Of a stretch of 64,000 nucleotides of DNA, positions 60,750 to 64,000 are shown piece after piece. Below the pieces are notes generated by a model, which did no database searches, was not told where the DNA came from, and worked only from the letters and a program-made list of their open reading frames with translations. Positions within the stretch are counted from its first letter, which is position 1; each line of letters starts with the position of its first letter. Source of the DNA: Paramecium sonneborni (lineage: Eukaryota; Ciliophora; Oligohymenophorea; Peniculida; Parameciidae); the NCBI GenBank assembly GCA_905182985.1, contig CAJJDN010000029.1:188662-252661 (forward strand). Reading direction: 5' to 3'. A program made the position numbers and the translations under genes.

Positions 60750-63700
60750 TCAGTCATTGTTAAATATTTGATACTACTCGTCATTGTAAATATTAAGTTC
60801 TTTTCTTGGATCAAAGTTAGGATCTTTTGCTTTTTATCTAAAAAATAAAAACAATTTTAACCTTTGAAGGAATTACAGTTCAGTTGGATCATCTCTATTG
60901 ATTGGACTTTTGGGTAAATCATTATGTTCTGATAGATCTAATTATTTCTTCTATCCCCAATTTATATAATGAATTGTACAAAGAGTTCTGGAACCCCAAG
61001 GACCTTTTGTAAAATTAGATGCAAATCTTGCTCCACAATATCTACACCAATCCTATAAAATTAGTTAATATAGTTTACATTTGTATATTTTGAATAATCA
61101 AAATACTTTACAGGAATGATTCCTAGTTCTTCATATGAATAAGGATGGATGTCTTGTTTGAATTGTTTTCTTTAAACCTTTTTCACAATTTTTTCTTAAC
61201 TGTTGCTTCTACTTGAATCTAATTATCTTCTTTCATTAGGCATTGTTTCATTCTTCTTTTCAAAAATTCTTCTGGTTCTAGCTGTAGTTCCAAATTATTT
61301 GAAATCTAATTTTGCTTATTTTTATTTCTTTTGATATCCTTTTATTGAAATTTTTACAATCATTTTCCCCTCAAATTTCTCTTCCTTTTATTTAGCACAC
61401 AAATCACAAATCATTACTTTCTTACCAATCTTTTAAGTTTTTGACTTTACCTCAGGAGGAGCACATTTACTATGGAATGATCTACAACATCTAACACAAT
61501 GAATCAATGCTGTGGTTGTATTTGAAGAGTTAACTTTACAAAAAACACAAACATGAGAAGGACATCTAAATAATTCTACATTTGAATCAAGTGTTTTTGA
61601 TAATGGGTTAGCTTAAATACAACTTAAATGAAAATATCTATTGCAATTGGCAGTAGAACATTTAGAAATAGCTGATTTATTTTTGATCTTCCTTACATTA
61701 TTATCTTCAAGAGGATCATTTTCATCAGAAGAAGCCATAACTTCTTCTTTCTATTTCTTTTCAGGAGGATATGTTCCTTTAGTTTTACAGAGTAAACAAA
61801 CAACCAAACAGTTTCTACAATCAGGACAGGAATATCGAATATTTACATTTTCTTTTAGTTATTCTTCACTCCAATTAAGTTCAGGGAATGTATGATTATT
61901 TAGAAAATCTTAATCAGGTCCTTCTATATTAATATATTCTGTAGTTTCTAAAAGATCTTTACAAGCTATATGAAAAGCTCTTCTGCAATGGCCCATACAA
62001 AATACTGAACAATTAGGTCTTTCACAAACATAACAAAGTTTTTTAATTAATTCTTCTTTACTTTTTGATGCTAATCTTCTTGCATCTTCTCCTTAGATTT
62101 CAACTGTTCTTTATTATTTTCTACCTAAATCCATATCTGTTAATTTCTTTATCCTTCTAGAAGGTTTGCTTAATTCATAAATCCAATTCATTGCTAATTC
62201 TCTGTAATTTTTAGCATAATTGGATGAATTAATTTTATTCAACAAATCTGTTAATATTTATTCATCATCTGTACTATAATTAGATTGACTTAATTTAGAT
62301 TCTATTAATTAATTTACACAATCTCCAACTTCTTCCATATATTTCTTTTATTCTTATAAAGACATGTGTACATCAAACATTTTACTTAACTTCTAACATC
62401 TACTCTCTTAACTTTTTAATATAATTTTCCAAAAATTTGGATCTTATATACTTATTGATTTATCTGTTTTTTCTGATACAAATGATTATTTTGAAACTGT
62501 ATAAGTACCATTAATCAAAGAATATTTTGCTGTTCTAGAATTTTTCTCTAATATTTCATCTATATTTTTTTCTTAAAATGTATCTCCATTTTGATTATGA
62601 CTTATTAAACCTATAATTCCATTTTTCAATAATACTTCCATATCTTATTTACTCATTTTCTTATCATTTTTATTATTTTTGAATGAACTTTCACATGATT
62701 TAAATTATCCACTCATAAATATAGCTTGATCTAATCCTAATTTTTTAATTGCTCTCTCAAACATTTCTGCTTCATATGTATCTTTTGTAATTAATCTATA
62801 AACTGTAACTTCTTTAGATTATCCTATTCTATGTGCTCTAGCTGTTGCTTGAACATCATTCTAAGGATTCCAATCAGAATCATAAATTACGACTATTTCG
62901 GCTGCTGTTAGATTAATACCTTATCCACCAGCTTTTGTAGACAATAGAAAAACTTCTCTCTTTTTTTAAGGATCATTAAATCTATCTATTGCATTCTATC
63001 GTTCTCTTGCTTTTATCTGTCCATCAATCTTTTCATATTTCACTTATCTATATTTTAAATACTCTTCCAAAATTTATAACATCATCGTAAATTATGAAAA
63101 AATTAACATCTTTTTACCTTCATTTCTAAATTTATTTAACAATTTGTCTAATAAAATCATTTTTCCTGAACTCTCGACTAATTTATTGATATAATCATTT
63201 TTATTTTAACATCCTTTTGTAAGATCATTTTACATTTCTTATATTAAGAATGGATGATTACAACATTTTCTTAGTTGAATTTCTAAATTATTTAATGAAG
63301 CAGCATTGGCAGCCCATTAAGAAAATCCTTATTCTAACATTGATTTATTCCTTTCATATAATGCCTTATAGATATGTTTTTGAATTGTTGTCATTTCAAT
63401 ATCTATAATAGTTTCTTATAAAGGAGGAATCATCTATTCAACATCTTCTTTCTGTCTTCTCAATATATAAGGTTTCAATAATACATTTAATTTATCCACC
63501 TAATCAGAAGTCTCCAATTATCCATATTCTCTTTTAAAATTTATTAAATTTGAAAATTCATATGGTTCAATGAAGTTTAACAAACTAAATAATTCCTCAG
63601 TATTATTTTAAATAGGAGTTCCCGTCAATAATAATGTTCTTTAACAACACAATTTCTTTAAAGACTATAAAATTCTTGCATTTGAATTTTTTAATTTATG

Positions 63701-64000
63701 TGCTTCATCTACTACTATATACTAAAATGGAATGTTAATGAAAATGGTCTAAAAATCTTACATAAAGACTTCGTAACTAGTAATCAAAATCTAAAATTTG
63801 TGTATTTCTGATGCTTAAAGTACTACTCCTTTCATACTAATATCAGTATAAAAAAATTCGTATTATCTACATAATGCTCTACCAGCACTACTCTCTTGAT
63901 CATAATACAGTACTGCATTTAAATTAGTCCATTCTTCAACAGTACGTTTCCAATGTTATAATGTAGATAATGGAGCTATAATTAAGAAAGGCCCTCTATA
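60750..64000 (-). CDS. CHD-type SNF2 chromatin remodeller with zinc fingers, C-terminal part (incomplete)
   Basis: The frame is open from the window end to TGA 60750-60752. Introns: 26 nt at about 61049-61074 and 24 nt at about 60840-60863. From the right edge come the SNF2 ATPase motifs PFLIIAPLSTLQHW, VVDEAHKLKN, LLLTGTPIQNN, LRKCCNHP, then helicase-C motifs MLIFSQFTMML, STKAGGQGINLTAAEIV, DWNPQNDVQATARAHRIGQ. After a ~170-residue linker lie PHD-like Cys/His clusters (CYVCERPNCSVFCMGHCRRA, CPDCRNCLVVCLLCKTKG, CSTANCNRYFHLSCI, CVFCKVNSSNTTTALIHCVR) and near the end a GATA-like finger (CRYCGARF, KGPWGSRTLCTIH). Chromodomains, if any, lie beyond 64000. Nuclear, ATP-dependent nucleosome sliding is expected. 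Confidence 0.93.

Overview
The window is macronuclear DNA of a ciliate, most likely Paramecium (aurelia-type). Three things seen in the sequence say so. It is very AT-rich. Protein reading frames only make sense when TAA and TAG are read as glutamine and TGA is the only stop. Genes are packed head to tail and are interrupted by tiny introns of about 20 to 34 nt (GTA...TAG, sometimes GTA...AAG). All coding calls below use that code, and exon joins were worked out by hand from frame continuity and protein-family fit. In almost every intact gene the spliced length is an exact multiple of three, which supports the joins. The species itself is not proven by the sequence.

Layout. 1-1798: a 738-bp direct repeat around a single N, probably unmerged contig overlap. 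1.8-9.4 kb: a small Gln-rich gene, a decayed gene, three divergent TMBIM/Lifeguard-like membrane genes (one frameshifted, one fragmentary), a Kelch protein and small ORFs. 9.9-17.7 kb: splicing factor SF3A1, an unrecognised 398-aa protein, a Kelch-phosphatase (PPKL type) whose metal ligands are mutated, and a secreted H-type-lectin-like protein. 17.9-26.3 kb: one giant Cys-rich membrane protein of about 2,770 residues with one frameshift. 27.0-32.0 kb: a myristoylation-type CDPK, an unrecognised frameshifted gene, a PITH protein and a secreted Cys-rich protein. 33.7-36.7 kb: a coiled-coil protein, SF3B4 and a Gln/Ser-rich protein. 37.4-39.8 kb: two decayed or frameshifted genes. 39.8-45.1 kb: phosphomannomutase, a mitochondrial RAP-domain candidate, GINS subunit PSF3 and a DUF1648-like membrane protein. 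46.6-51.5 kb: two tandem Myb paralogues with decayed genes between and beside them, then a Tctex1 dynein light chain printed twice because of a second repeat around an N at 50552. 51.5-60.7 kb: an EF-hand-like protein, a twin-CX9C protein, NKAP, a GPI-type Cys-rich protein with a Thr/Gly repeat, an F-BAR/TBC fusion and cytochrome c. 60.75-64.0 kb: the C-terminal part of a CHD-type SNF2 remodeller with PHD-like zinc clusters and a GATA-like finger, running off the window.

The genes do not form an operon or a pathway. Housekeeping functions (splicing: SF3A1, SF3B4, NKAP; replication: PSF3; mitochondrion: cytochrome c, CX9C, RAP) are scattered among lineage-specific surface and membrane proteins. 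I found no tRNA, rRNA, CRISPR, transposon or telomere repeat. No clearly novel system was found. The most notable items are the apparently metal-dead PPKL, the two assembly duplications, the high share of AAG 3' splice sites, the C-terminal zinc fingers of the CHD protein, and a set of genes broken by TGA codons or frameshifts.
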